From Prevotellaceae bacterium UBA1391 (GTDB taxonomy: Bacteria; Bacteroidota; Bacteroidia; Bacteroidales; Bacteroidaceae): a DNA stretch of 64,000 nucleotides. Of this stretch, positions 8,333 through 16,206 are shown one piece after another. Made by a program: the position numbers and the translations under genes. Every line of letters begins with the position of its first letter. Position 1 is the first letter of the stretch. Location of the stretch: assembly GCA_002305265.1 (NCBI GenBank), contig DBQP01000005.1:62001-126000 (forward strand), given 5' to 3'. Under the pieces are notes generated by a model. That model worked only from the letters and a program-made list of their open reading frames with translations. It did no database searches and was not told where the DNA came from.

Positions 8333-8779
8333 CTATTTAATTCCCACTTCGGGATGGTTGTCATTAAGCAGATCACTTATCTGAAGAAGTTGACGCATCA
8401 GGCGTCCTCTTCCTGTAGCAGATACGTTCTTTAATGCCCTTTCGCAAACTTCTTCTGCTATAGCCATCACCCTCGGCATCAATTCACGACCTTGATCAGT
8501 AATCTGGACGCTGTTTTTCAGTTTCCTCACTGTCATACGCTCAACCAGTCCTTTGCTTTCCAGATAGTCCACTGTGCGCTTGATGGCAGCCGCATCTTTG
8601 GAAAGAATATTTGCCAAGTCCAGTTGGCTCATCTCGCCTTTGATATAGATACATCGAAGAACTGTAAACTGTGAATGAGGTAAATCAATGCCATGCTGTA
8701 TCAGAGAGGCGTTCAACGCTCTTGACATTGCGACTGAGGCACGATGTAAGAGCATTCCAAGAGACAACAATTCGTCCAT
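8333..8779 (-). CDS. MarR family transcriptional regulator
   Basis: 148 aa. The winged helix-turn-helix runs from HSQFTVLRCIYIKGEMSQLDLANILS (about 34-59) through a recognition helix KDAAAIKRTVDYLESKGLVER, with the wing MTVRKLKNSVQITDQG: a standard MarR dimer fold that usually represses until a small ligand binds. The start (8779) was chosen because the frame opens earlier only into promoter and repeat sequence. A perfect palindrome (8814-8835) overlaps its promoter, so autoregulation of marR and the DUF169 gene is likely. Confidence 0.88.
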   Translation of the reverse strand: MDELLSLGMLLHRASVAMSRALNASLIQHGIDLPHSQFTVLRCIYIKGEMSQLDLANILSKDAAAIKRTVDYLESKGLVERMTVRKLKNSVQITDQGRELMPRVMAIAEEVCERALKNVSATGRGRLMRQLLQISDLLNDNHPEVGIK

Positions 8780-8799
8780 ACGATCAAATATTGATGCTG

Positions 8800-8830
8800 C
8801 AAAGATAAAAATAATATATTGATTAGTCAA
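8800..8830 (-). promoter_or_regulatory. Promoter of the marR-DUF169 operon
   Basis: On the minus strand: TTGA (8830-8827), 19-base gap, TATCTTTG (8807-8800), a full match to the Bacteroidota consensus. The start codon is 21 bases downstream. Confidence 0.85.
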
Positions 8831-8835
8831 TATAT
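8814..8835. promoter_or_regulatory. Palindromic operator overlapping the marR promoter
   Basis: ATATATTGA (8814-8822), TTAG, TCAATATAT (8827-8835): a perfect 9-bp inverted repeat with a four-base centre. It covers the -33 element and half the spacer of the promoter, where a bound MarR dimer would block polymerase. Confidence 0.75.
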
Positions 8836-8903
8836 CAGGGACTATCTGATGCTTTTTTACTGCAGGATACGAGCAAAAGAGTTCATCCAAAAAAGCGCAG
8901 CCG

Positions 8904-9002
8904 CAATGGATGATAGAAACTCTGCGGAAGATACAAGCGTTCGACACGTTGGCCGACACGATCCAGCCCAATGGATGGTAGAAACTCTGCGGAAGATACA
9001 AG
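8904..9002. repeat. Direct repeat of 34 bp, copies 65 bp apart
   Basis: The copies start at 8904 and 8969 (CAATGGATG, a G/A difference, then TAGAAACTCTGCGG and AAGATACAAG). They differ at a single position. They lie in the gap between marR (8779) and fba (9219), at the edge of the lower-GC patch. The rest of 8836-9108 holds no gene. Confidence 0.85.
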
Positions 9003-9108
9003 AGCGCAGGAAACGGCGGTTTCGAATTGCAGGGCCATTGGCTGAAGTACGCAAACGGCGTGAGGTTTGCCGGGAAGGCTTCTACCTACGCAGTTGCCGG
9101 ATGAAGCT

Positions 9109-9156
9109 AAAAAGAGACAGCGGACACCTGACCGTGAGGGCAGGATGTCCGCTGTC
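9109..9156 (-). terminator. fba terminator
   Basis: GACAGCGGACA (9116-9126) / TGTCCGCTGTC (9146-9156), with further CCTG/CAGG pairing inside. On the minus strand it is followed by TCTTTTT, as expected past the fba stop at 9219. Confidence 0.8.
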
Positions 9157-9218
9157 GGATCTTGAGGCGCCCGCCGCCCGGCGTCAAGCCGGGAGCAGGC
9201 GTCGATGCTGACGATGGA

Positions 9219-10226
9219 TTAGCACTGAGCGAGCTTGCCGTTGGAGCCGAGCACATTCACGATCTTGTGAACGTACAGGTTCTTCATGGCGTCGCGAGCT
9301 GGCTTGAGGTACTGGCGCGGGTCGAAGTAGCCCGGGTTCTCGCCGAGGGTCTTGCGGATGGCTGCAGTCATCGCCAGACGTGAGTCGGAGTCGATGTTGA
9401 TCTTGCAGACAGCGCTCTTGGCAGCCTCGCGGAGCTGCTCCTCAGGAATACCGATGGCATCGGGGAGCTTGCCGCCGAACTTGTTGATGGTCTCAACTTC
9501 CTCCTGGGGAACAGAAGAGGAACCGTGGAGAACGATGGGGAATCCGGGGAGCTTCTCCTCAATTTCGTGGAGAATGTCGAAGGCCAATGGCGGAGGAACG
9601 AGCAATCCGGTCTTGGGATCGCGCGTGCACTGCTCGGGCGTGAACTTGTAGGCTCCGTGGCTTGTGCCGATGGAGATGGCGAGAGAGTCGCAACCCGACT
9701 GAGAAGTGAAGAAGATAACCTCTTCCGGCTTGGTGTAGTGGCTCTCGGCAGCAGAAACCTCATCTTCCACACCGGCGAGCACACCGAGCTCAGCCTCGAC
9801 GCTCACGTCGTGCTGGTGAGCATACTCCACAACCTGCTTGGTGATGGCGATGTTCTCTTCTATCGGGAGGTGGCTACCGTCGAACATCACGGACGAGAAG
9901 CCCATGTCGATGCAGCTCTTGCAGATTTCGAAGCTATCGCCGTGGTCGAGGTGGAGTGCGATCTCAGGATGTTCGCAGCCCAGCTCCTTTGCATAGGCAA
10001 CGGCACCTTCTGCCATGTAGCGGAGGATGGTTGCGTTGGCATAGTTGCGGGCACCCTTGGACACCTGCATGATCACCGGAGACTTCGTCTCAACAGCAGC
10101 CATGATGATTGCCTGCATCTGCTCCATCGTGTTGAAGTTGAATGCTGGAACTGCATAACCGCCCTTGACGGCTCTTGCAAACATACCATTGGTGTTTACA
10201 AGACCAATTTCTTTGTAGCTTAACAT
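9219..10226 (-). CDS. fba: Class II fructose-1,6-bisphosphate aldolase
   Basis: 335 aa, usual length. It interconverts fructose-1,6-bisphosphate with dihydroxyacetone phosphate and glyceraldehyde-3-phosphate using Zn2+. The N-terminal VPAFNFNTMEQ, the metal/catalytic motif HLDHGDSFE (His 92, Asp 94, His 95), AELGVLAGVEDEV, the SIGTSHGAYKF substrate loop and VLHGSSSVP are all present. It is a single gene between its own promoter region (-7 box near 10316) and a terminator. It complements pfkA and eno elsewhere in the window. Confidence 0.97.
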   Translation of the reverse strand: MLSYKEIGLVNTNGMFARAVKGGYAVPAFNFNTMEQMQAIIMAAVETKSPVIMQVSKGARNYANATILRYMAEGAVAYAKELGCEHPEIALHLDHGDSFEICKSCIDMGFSSVMFDGSHLPIEENIAITKQVVEYAHQHDVSVEAELGVLAGVEDEVSAAESHYTKPEEVIFFTSQSGCDSLAISIGTSHGAYKFTPEQCTRDPKTGLLVPPPLAFDILHEIEEKLPGFPIVLHGSSSVPQEEVETINKFGGKLPDAIGIPEEQLREAAKSAVCKINIDSDSRLAMTAAIRKTLGENPGYFDPRQYLKPARDAMKNLYVHKIVNVLGSNGKLAQC

Positions 10227-10530
10227 AATTGTTTAATAAGAATATTGTGAGAAAATTTTACCTTGTTGACGCAGCGCCGCAGGCACCCTGAGAATGCCCT
10301 GTGCGCTTTGTGCTACAAAGTTACGCTTTTTTCGTGAGTCCACACGCCTGTCTTTCTGTTTTTTTCCCGACACCCCTACTTTTTAATGATTTTTCACCGG
10401 CCATTCCGCAGCAGCAACGCCCGTGGCGACGGGCTGGCAGAACAAGGGCGGAAGCGCACGGACCAACCGCGGGAATGGCGGCCGAAAATGGAAATATGCG
10501 CAGCCGGCCGTCACTTTCAGAAACAAAAAC
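10227..10530. other. fba/rpmE2 divergent promoter region
   Basis: On the minus strand TAACTTTG (10323-10316) is a likely -7 box for fba, 90 bases from its ATG, without a clear -33 element. An imperfect inverted repeat (GGCCATTCCGC near 10400 against GCGGGAATGGC near 10470) occupies the middle. No gene seen. Confidence 0.5.
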
Positions 10531-10561
10531 TTGCACAGAAAGAAAACTTTCCCTACCTTTG
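10531..10561 (+). promoter_or_regulatory. Promoter of rpmE2
   Basis: TTGC (10531-10534), 19-base gap, TACCTTTG (10554-10561). Confidence 0.8.
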
Positions 10562-10642
10562 CACGCTGAAATCAACGAACTGATTTTTATATGAGCAAGA
10601 ATTGCGTGCTCTGACGAAATCAAAAAAACTCAAACCCAAGCA

Positions 10643-10894
10643 ATGAAGAAAGGCATTCACCCCGAAAATTACCGCACGGTGATTTTCAAAGACATGTCAA
10701 ACGGCGACATGTTTCTTTCCCGTTCAACTGCCAAGACCAACGAGACTGAGGTCTTCGAAGGCGTTGAATATCCTGTAATCAAGCTCGAGATCTCCTCCAG
10801 CTCGCACCCCTTCTACACAGGCAAGTCTACACTCGTCGACACAGCCGGCCGCGTGGACAAGTTCATGAGCCGCTACAAGATGGTGAAGAAGTAA
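10643..10894 (+). CDS. rpmE2: 50S ribosomal protein L31 type B
   Basis: 83 aa. Begins MKKGIHPENYRTVIFKDMS and has the extended, Cys-free form of L31 (no CxxC zinc site), so it is the zinc-independent type B. It contains the family SSSHPFYTGK segment. It binds the large ribosomal subunit at the intersubunit bridge. Single gene with its own promoter (10531-10561) and terminator (10943-10979). No zinc-type paralogue is in the window. Confidence 0.95.
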   Translation: MKKGIHPENYRTVIFKDMSNGDMFLSRSTAKTNETEVFEGVEYPVIKLEISSSSHPFYTGKSTLVDTAGRVDKFMSRYKMVKK

Positions 10895-10942
10895 GCACGC
10901 AACCCTGCTTACGGGATTACGGAAAAAATAAGCAAGCACAAG

Positions 10943-10979
10943 GTTCCCAACCACCTGCAGGTAGTTGGGAACTTTTCTT
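10943..10979 (+). terminator. rpmE2 terminator
   Basis: GTTCCCAAC (10943-10951) / GTTGGGAAC (10964-10972), inner palindrome ACCTGCAGGT, followed by TTTTCTTC. Confidence 0.85.
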
Positions 10980-11120
10980 CTGCAGACACTTCCCCCGGAC
11001 AGCCGCACATCGGGCCTCACAATGGGCAATCGGAGACGTTTCCGACGCATGCACAGCACATTTATGAGCCAAAAACAAAGAAAAACGGACGAAAAAGGGG
11101 AGTATTTCTATTTTTATTCG

Positions 11121-11128
11121 TAACTTTG
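11121..11128 (+). promoter_or_regulatory. -7 box of the yceD-rpmF-fabH operon
   Basis: TAACTTTG 79 bases before the yceD ATG, preceded by T-rich sequence but no exact -33. A 12-base direct repeat (TGTGAGCAAACA, 11184 and 11196) lies just before the ATG. Bases 10980-11120 hold nothing else. Confidence 0.6.
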
Positions 11129-11206
11129 CAACTTGAATAACTGCAGCAGCCGCCGAAATCCGTTTTCGGCGGGCAAATGGCAGTGTGAGCAAACATGTGA
11201 GCAAAC

Positions 11207-11749
11207 ATGAAGCCAAATACGCCCTACGAAATCGACCTGCACGACCCGCACCTGCGGGAGCGGACGTTCGAGTATACGCTCGACGATGCCTTTTTCGGCT
11301 GGATCGACGGCATCATCGAGCGCGGAAACATCCGCACGACGGTGGCCTGCACTCAGGCTGGAAGCAGCGTGTTCGGATTCCGGATCCACTCCACTGGCAT
11401 CGTCATACAGCCCTGCGACCACTGTCTGGGCGACCTGCAGATTCCCATCGACGACACGACGGACATCACCGTCAAACTCGGCGACTCGTTCGACGACGAC
11501 GGTCACGTCATCACGGTGCCTGCACAAGACGCCGTGCTCGACCTGTCCACCCCCATCTATGAATCCATAGCACTCAGCCTGCCGATACGCTGCGTTCATG
11601 AACCTGGCAAGTGCGACGCAGAAATGGAAGCCCAGATATCTGAGCACCTGGTCGCCCAAGGCGGAACCGAACAGGAGGAGGACAAAGACGAGCGTCCCAT
11701 CGACGCGCGTTGGGATATACTCAAATCGGTAATCAACAACAACAATTAA
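11207..11749 (+). CDS. yceD: YceD/DUF177 family protein
   Basis: 180 aa. Large-subunit rRNA accumulation protein family, normally encoded just before rpmF as here. The domain has the motif PCDHCLGDLQIPID (around 84-97) with its CxxC and an acidic C-terminal region (EQEEDKDERPIDARWDIL) with the family's closing DPRWAKL-like segment. Likely role is 23S rRNA processing or 50S assembly, inferred from the family. It is 15 bases from rpmF and part of a yceD-rpmF-fabH operon. Confidence 0.85.
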   Translation: MKPNTPYEIDLHDPHLRERTFEYTLDDAFFGWIDGIIERGNIRTTVACTQAGSSVFGFRIHSTGIVIQPCDHCLGDLQIPIDDTTDITVKLGDSFDDDGHVITVPAQDAVLDLSTPIYESIALSLPIRCVHEPGKCDAEMEAQISEHLVAQGGTEQEEDKDERPIDARWDILKSVINNNN

Positions 11750-11764
11750 AACACTTAGTGTAAA

Positions 11765-11950
11765 ATGGCACATCCTAAAAGAAGACAATCGAAGACTCGT
11801 ACACGTAAGAGAAGAACGCACGACGTAGCAGTTGCTCCGACATTGGCAGTATGCCCGAACTGCGGCGAATTCTACGTATACCACACTGTATGTCCCGCCT
11901 GCGGTTACTATCGTGGCAAGGTAGCTATCGAGAAGGAAGCTGCAATCTAA
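11765..11950 (+). CDS. rpmF: 50S ribosomal protein L32
   Basis: 61 aa with the invariant start MAHPKRRQSKTRTRKRRTH and a zinc ribbon of four Cys (CPNCGEF...CPACGYY). Component of the large ribosomal subunit. It lies between yceD and fabH, 20 bases before fabH, an arrangement conserved across many bacteria. Confidence 0.97.
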   Translation: MAHPKRRQSKTRTRKRRTHDVAVAPTLAVCPNCGEFYVYHTVCPACGYYRGKVAIEKEAAI

Positions 11951-11970
11951 GTTTCTAAGCCTCTGAAGCT

Positions 11971-12987
11971 ATGGATAAAATTCATGCAGTCATCACTGGT
12001 GTAGGCGGCTACGTTCCCAAGTACATCCTCGACAACGATGAGATGTCTACCATCGTCGACACGAGCGACGAATGGATCATGGAGCGTATCGGCGTGAAAA
12101 CACGCCACATCCTCAAGCCCGAAGAGGCGCAGGGAGCCAGCGTGTCCTACCTGATGACAAAGGCGGTGGAGGAGTTGCTGGCCAAGACACAGGTGGATCC
12201 CGACACGATCGAGGCAGTCATCTGCGCCACCAGCACGCCCGACTACCTCCTTCCTTCAACCGCATCGCTCGTCATTGGCAACCTGAACCTGAAGCATGCC
12301 TTCGGATTCGACATGGAGGCAGCCTGCGCAGGCTTCCTCTATGCCCTGCAGATGGGCGCCGGACTCATCGAAAGCGGACGCTACAAGCGCATCATCCTCT
12401 GCGGCGGCGACATGCTCTCGGCATTCACCAACTACGAGGACCGCACGACTTGTCCGATTTTTGGTGACGGTGCCGGATGTGTCCTGCTCGAAGGAACGAC
12501 AGAGCCCTATGGCTTCATGGACGCCTATCTGCGCACGGACAGCCACCCCGATCCGCTGCACATCGCAGCCGGAGGCTCCCGCAAGACGTCTTCGCACGAC
12601 TCGGTCGACGCACGCGAGCACTTCATCTATCAGGAAGGACGCGTCGTCTTCAAGTTCGCTGTCACCAACATGTCCGACGCGGTTGAAATCATCGCCAAAC
12701 GCAACAACCTGACGTTCGACGACATCGCATGGCTCGTGCCACACCAGGCCAACGTTCGCATTGAGCAGGCTGTGGCCCGACGCATCAATCTCCCAGAGGA
12801 GAAAGTGATGATCAACATCGAGCATCTGGCCAACACCTCTGCCGGCACCTTGCCGCTCTGCCTCTGGGATTACGAATCGAAGCTGAAGAAAGGCGACAAC
12901 CTCATCTTCACCGCCTTCGGTGCGGGATTCAGCTGGGGCGCCGCCTACCTGAAGTGGTCCTACGACGGATCCAAATACAGCAAGTAG
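11971..12987 (+). CDS. fabH: 3-oxoacyl-[acyl-carrier-protein] synthase III
   Basis: 338 aa. Condenses acetyl-CoA (or a branched primer) with malonyl-ACP to start fatty-acid synthesis. The catalytic triad is visible: Cys 119 in AACAGFLY, His 258 in VPHQAN and Asn 288 in LANTSAGT. Thiolase fold with the GxGAG-type C-terminal FTAFGAGFSWG. Third gene of the yceD-rpmF-fabH operon. A long inverted repeat follows. Confidence 0.96.
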   Translation: MDKIHAVITGVGGYVPKYILDNDEMSTIVDTSDEWIMERIGVKTRHILKPEEAQGASVSYLMTKAVEELLAKTQVDPDTIEAVICATSTPDYLLPSTASLVIGNLNLKHAFGFDMEAACAGFLYALQMGAGLIESGRYKRIILCGGDMLSAFTNYEDRTTCPIFGDGAGCVLLEGTTEPYGFMDAYLRTDSHPDPLHIAAGGSRKTSSHDSVDAREHFIYQEGRVVFKFAVTNMSDAVEIIAKRNNLTFDDIAWLVPHQANVRIEQAVARRINLPEEKVMINIEHLANTSAGTLPLCLWDYESKLKKGDNLIFTAFGAGFSWGAAYLKWSYDGSKYSK

Positions 12988-13130
12988 GTCCGGCACACGA
13001 CAACAGGTGCAACACCCCGTCGGCAGTAGACGGTGCAGGCAGGAAAAGCAATGGAAGCAGACAGCGGTAACGGCTGTCCGGCCACGCCACACAAGCCTCA
13101 AGCGTCGACTCTGCACACCATACACTTAGG

Positions 13131-13202
13131 AAATGCGGATTTCACAGGTTTGCAAGACGCTGCCACTACAGCGTTGGGAAATCTGCGAAATCCGCATTTT
13201 GC
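13131..13202. repeat. Nested inverted repeat after fabH (possible terminator)
   Basis: AAATGCGGATTTC (13131-13143) pairs perfectly with GAAATCCGCATTT (13187-13199). Inside it ACGCTG (13157-13162) pairs with CAGCGT (13169-13174). Only a short T-run (TTTT) follows, so it may be a terminator or a small palindromic element. Bases 12988-13130 hold no gene. Confidence 0.7.
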
Positions 13203-13293
13203 TTGATGCAGGCGTGCCGCTCCGGCAGTTGCCATGCCATCTATCCGCCCATCAAGCTCATAGGAACTTTCACTCACAGACACCATTCACATC

Positions 13294-14175
13294 GTGCACA
13301 AATCAGGATTTGTAAACATCGTCGGCAATCCCAATGTCGGGAAGTCCACACTCATGAACCTATTCGTGGGCGAACGCATCAGCATCGCCACTTTCAAAGC
13401 TCAGACCACGCGCCACCGCATCATGGGAATTCTGAACGACGAGGAAACGCAGATTGTCTTCAGCGATACCCCAGGCGTCCTCAAGCCCATGTCCAAGCTG
13501 CAGAATTCCATGCTGGCATTCTCGACAAGCGCCCTCATCGATGCCGACGTCCTGCTCTACGTGACGGACCCTGTGGAGAAAGTGGACAAGAACAACGAGT
13601 TTCTGGAGAAAGTGGCCAAGATGACCGTACCCGTGCTTGTACTCATCAACAAAATCGACCTGATTGACGAGAAGAAGCTCGTGGAACTTGTCAACCAATG
13701 GCACGAGGCACTTCCGAACGCAGAAATCATACCCGTGTCGGCCCTTGCGAAATTCAATGTCCAGCCCATTCTCAAGCGCATCAAGGACCTGCTTCCCGAC
13801 GCACCGCCATACTTCGAGAAAGACCAGTGGACAGACAAGCCGGCGCGTTTCTTCGTCAGCGAGATTGTACGCGAGAAAATCTTGCTCTATTACGACAAGG
13901 AAATCCCCTACTCTGTGGAAGTCGGCGTTGAAAGTTTCGTCGAAGACAAGACGCACATCCACATCAACATCGTCATCTATGTGGAGCGCGATTCACAGAA
14001 AGGCATCATCATCGGACATCAGGGAAAGGCACTCAAGAAAGTCATGACGGAGGCCCGCAAAAGTCTGGAGAAGTTCTTCGGAAAAAACATCTATCTCGAG
14101 ACCTTCGTCAAGGTGGACAAAGACTGGCGGAATTCAGACAAGGAGCTCAATCTTTTCGGCTACAATCCGGAATAA
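13294..14175 (+). CDS. era: GTPase Era
   Basis: 293 aa, GTG start. The G domain has GNPNVGKST (G1), the switch TTRHR, DTPG (G3) and NKID (G4); the C-terminal KH domain carries the RNA-binding GHQGKALKKVMTEAR. It acts in 16S rRNA maturation and 30S assembly. GTG was taken because the family begins only a few residues before the G1 loop. It lies 171 bases upstream of der, another ribosome-assembly GTPase. Confidence 0.95.
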   Translation: MHKSGFVNIVGNPNVGKSTLMNLFVGERISIATFKAQTTRHRIMGILNDEETQIVFSDTPGVLKPMSKLQNSMLAFSTSALIDADVLLYVTDPVEKVDKNNEFLEKVAKMTVPVLVLINKIDLIDEKKLVELVNQWHEALPNAEIIPVSALAKFNVQPILKRIKDLLPDAPPYFEKDQWTDKPARFFVSEIVREKILLYYDKEIPYSVEVGVESFVEDKTHIHINIVIYVERDSQKGIIIGHQGKALKKVMTEARKSLEKFFGKNIYLETFVKVDKDWRNSDKELNLFGYNPE

Positions 14176-14346
14176 GCGCGTAGGCTCTCTGTCATCAAAC
14201 GCCAGCGGCATTCCGCTTCTAAAACGCAGCGTTCCAGTCCAAGAGCCGCCCATCCGACAGCGCATGCGCAGCAATAGCCAGCGCAGATGCCGGAAGCAGA
14301 CCACAATCATCCCGTATTTACTACAAAGCAACTACATACAGACCTT

Positions 14347-15660
14347 ATGGGAAACTTAGTAGCAATCGTCGGCCGCCCCAACGTGGGAAAGTCGACCCTG
14401 TTCAATCGCCTCACCAAAACGCGCCATGCCATCGTGAGCGATGAAGCCGGCACCACACGCGACCGCCAGTACGGCAAATGCGAGTGGGGCAACAAGGAGT
14501 TCTCAGTCGTCGACACCGGCGGCTGGGTTGTCAACTCAGAAGACATTTTCGAAGAAGAAATACGCAAGCAAGTCCTCATCGCCATCGAGGAGTGCAACGT
14601 CATTCTCTTCCTCGTCGACATCAAGACTGGTGTCACCGACCTCGACATGGCGGTGGCCTCCATTCTCCGTCGATCCAAGCTGCCGACCTTCGTCGTCTGC
14701 AACAAAGTCGACAGCAACGAGCTGCGATACGAAGCCGCGGAGTTCTACAAGCTGGGACTGGGCGATCCCTTCTGCATCTCTTCTTTGACGGGAAGCGGAA
14801 CAGGCGACCTTCTCGACGCACTCGTCAGCAAATTCACAAAGGCCATGGACGATGTCATCGAGGAAGATATCCCACGCATTGCCGTCGTCGGACGTCCCAA
14901 TGCAGGCAAATCCTCCATCGTCAATGCTTTCCTCGGCGACGAGCGCAATGTCGTGACCGACATCGCCGGCACCACACGTGACTCCATCTACACGAAATAC
15001 GAGAAATTCGGATTCAACTTCTACCTTGTCGACACTGCCGGCATCCGGAAGAAGAACAAGGTAAACGAAGATCTCGAATATTATAGTGTCATGCGCTCTA
15101 TCCGCGCCATCGAGAACAGCGACATTTGCATCCTCATGGTCGACGCCACGCGCGGAATCGAGGGACAAGACATCAACATCTTCCAAATCATTCAGAAGAA
15201 CCAGAAAGGACTCGTCGTTGTCGTCAACAAATGGGACCTCGTGGAAGACAAGAGCAATGAAGCCATCCGACATTTCGAGCAGGCCATCCGCAATCGCCTC
15301 GCGCCTTTCACCGACTTTGAAATCATCTTTGCATCTGCCGTCACCAAGCAACGCATCTTCCGAGTGCTGGAAGAGGCACAAGCTGCATACGAGCATCGAA
15401 CGACCAAAGTAGGCACATCCCGACTCAACGAGACGATGCTTCCGATCATCGAGAACACACCGCCACCATCCATCAAAGGCAAATATATCAAAATCAAATA
15501 CTGCATGCAGATTCCTGAAACGCGCGTCCCGTCGTTCGTGTTCTACGCCAATCTGCCGCAGTATGTGAAAGAACCCTACCGCCGATTCCTCGAGAATCAG
15601 ATCCGCGAACACTGGAACTTCAAGGGCACGCCCATCAATGTCTATATCCGACAGAAATAA
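14347..15660 (+). CDS. der: Ribosome-associated GTPase Der (EngA)
   Basis: 437 aa with two tandem G domains (GRPNVGKST near the N-terminus and GRPNAGKSS near 182), each with DT(G/A)G and NKxD motifs, followed by a KH-like C-terminal domain. Required for 50S subunit assembly. The frame is open 20 codons earlier, but the ATG at 14347 (MGNLVAIVGRPN) matches the family start. Follows era. Confidence 0.96.
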   Translation: MGNLVAIVGRPNVGKSTLFNRLTKTRHAIVSDEAGTTRDRQYGKCEWGNKEFSVVDTGGWVVNSEDIFEEEIRKQVLIAIEECNVILFLVDIKTGVTDLDMAVASILRRSKLPTFVVCNKVDSNELRYEAAEFYKLGLGDPFCISSLTGSGTGDLLDALVSKFTKAMDDVIEEDIPRIAVVGRPNAGKSSIVNAFLGDERNVVTDIAGTTRDSIYTKYEKFGFNFYLVDTAGIRKKNKVNEDLEYYSVMRSIRAIENSDICILMVDATRGIEGQDINIFQIIQKNQKGLVVVVNKWDLVEDKSNEAIRHFEQAIRNRLAPFTDFEIIFASAVTKQRIFRVLEEAQAAYEHRTTKVGTSRLNETMLPIIENTPPPSIKGKYIKIKYCMQIPETRVPSFVFYANLPQYVKEPYRRFLENQIREHWNFKGTPINVYIRQK

Positions 15661-15693
15661 TGTCCACATCCGACATTCATAAAGGCCATACCC

Positions 15694-16149
15694 ATGACGT
15701 ATCCACAACTAAGTGAACATGGCAGCAGCAAGCACTGTCAGCGGCCATTCACCCTGCCCATCATGCTGGCCCTGCTGCTGACCATCGTCCCCACAAGTTG
15801 TCTCCGCCGCTCCGACAATCCCACCGAGGCGCCACGCAAAGCCATGCAGGCTGCCCTCGACGCTCAACTTCGCGGCGACGACGACGCCTACATCCAGCAC
15901 CTTGATTTCGCGCTGGATGCCGACTCCACAGCCCTCCCCCTCTATCGCATCCTCTTCCTGCAACAGAAGCAGCGAATGAAAGCCACACGAGGCGGGCTCA
16001 TGTCAGCCCACATCGACACCGTACGTCTCCTGTCAGACACGGTTGCCGGCGTCTTCTTCACAGAAATCTATGCCAACGGCGACTCCGTACCCAGCTATCA
16101 TAAACTCGTACGCAAGCAAGGAGTTTGGCGAATCCGAGTGCGCAACTGA
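15694..16149 (+). CDS. Small predicted lipoprotein or secreted protein
   Basis: 151 aa from the first ATG; an internal ATG at 15763 (MLALLLTIVPTSC) would give a compact lipoprotein signal with Cys 13 and may be the true start. The rest has a helical segment (APRKAMQAALDAQLRGDDDAYIQ) then a beta-rich end (FFTEIYANGDSVPSYHKLVRKQGVW), reminiscent of DUF4878-type NTF2-fold lipoproteins. That match is by pattern only. It sits 33 bases after der and 57 before pfkA. Confidence 0.65.
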   Translation: MTYPQLSEHGSSKHCQRPFTLPIMLALLLTIVPTSCLRRSDNPTEAPRKAMQAALDAQLRGDDDAYIQHLDFALDADSTALPLYRILFLQQKQRMKATRGGLMSAHIDTVRLLSDTVAGVFFTEIYANGDSVPSYHKLVRKQGVWRIRVRN

Positions 16150-16206
16150 ACCTCGACGCCACCATCCATCCCTTTCCCACACACGTACACAACAAACATT
16201 CCCGCC

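Noticed and set aside
9525..10223. Long plus-strand frame antisense to fba
   Set aside because: Shadow of a GC-rich conserved gene; the translated product is Val/Asp/His-rich with no family pattern. The same holds for long antisense frames over nifJ, mntH, thrS, eno and the ResB-CcsA gene.
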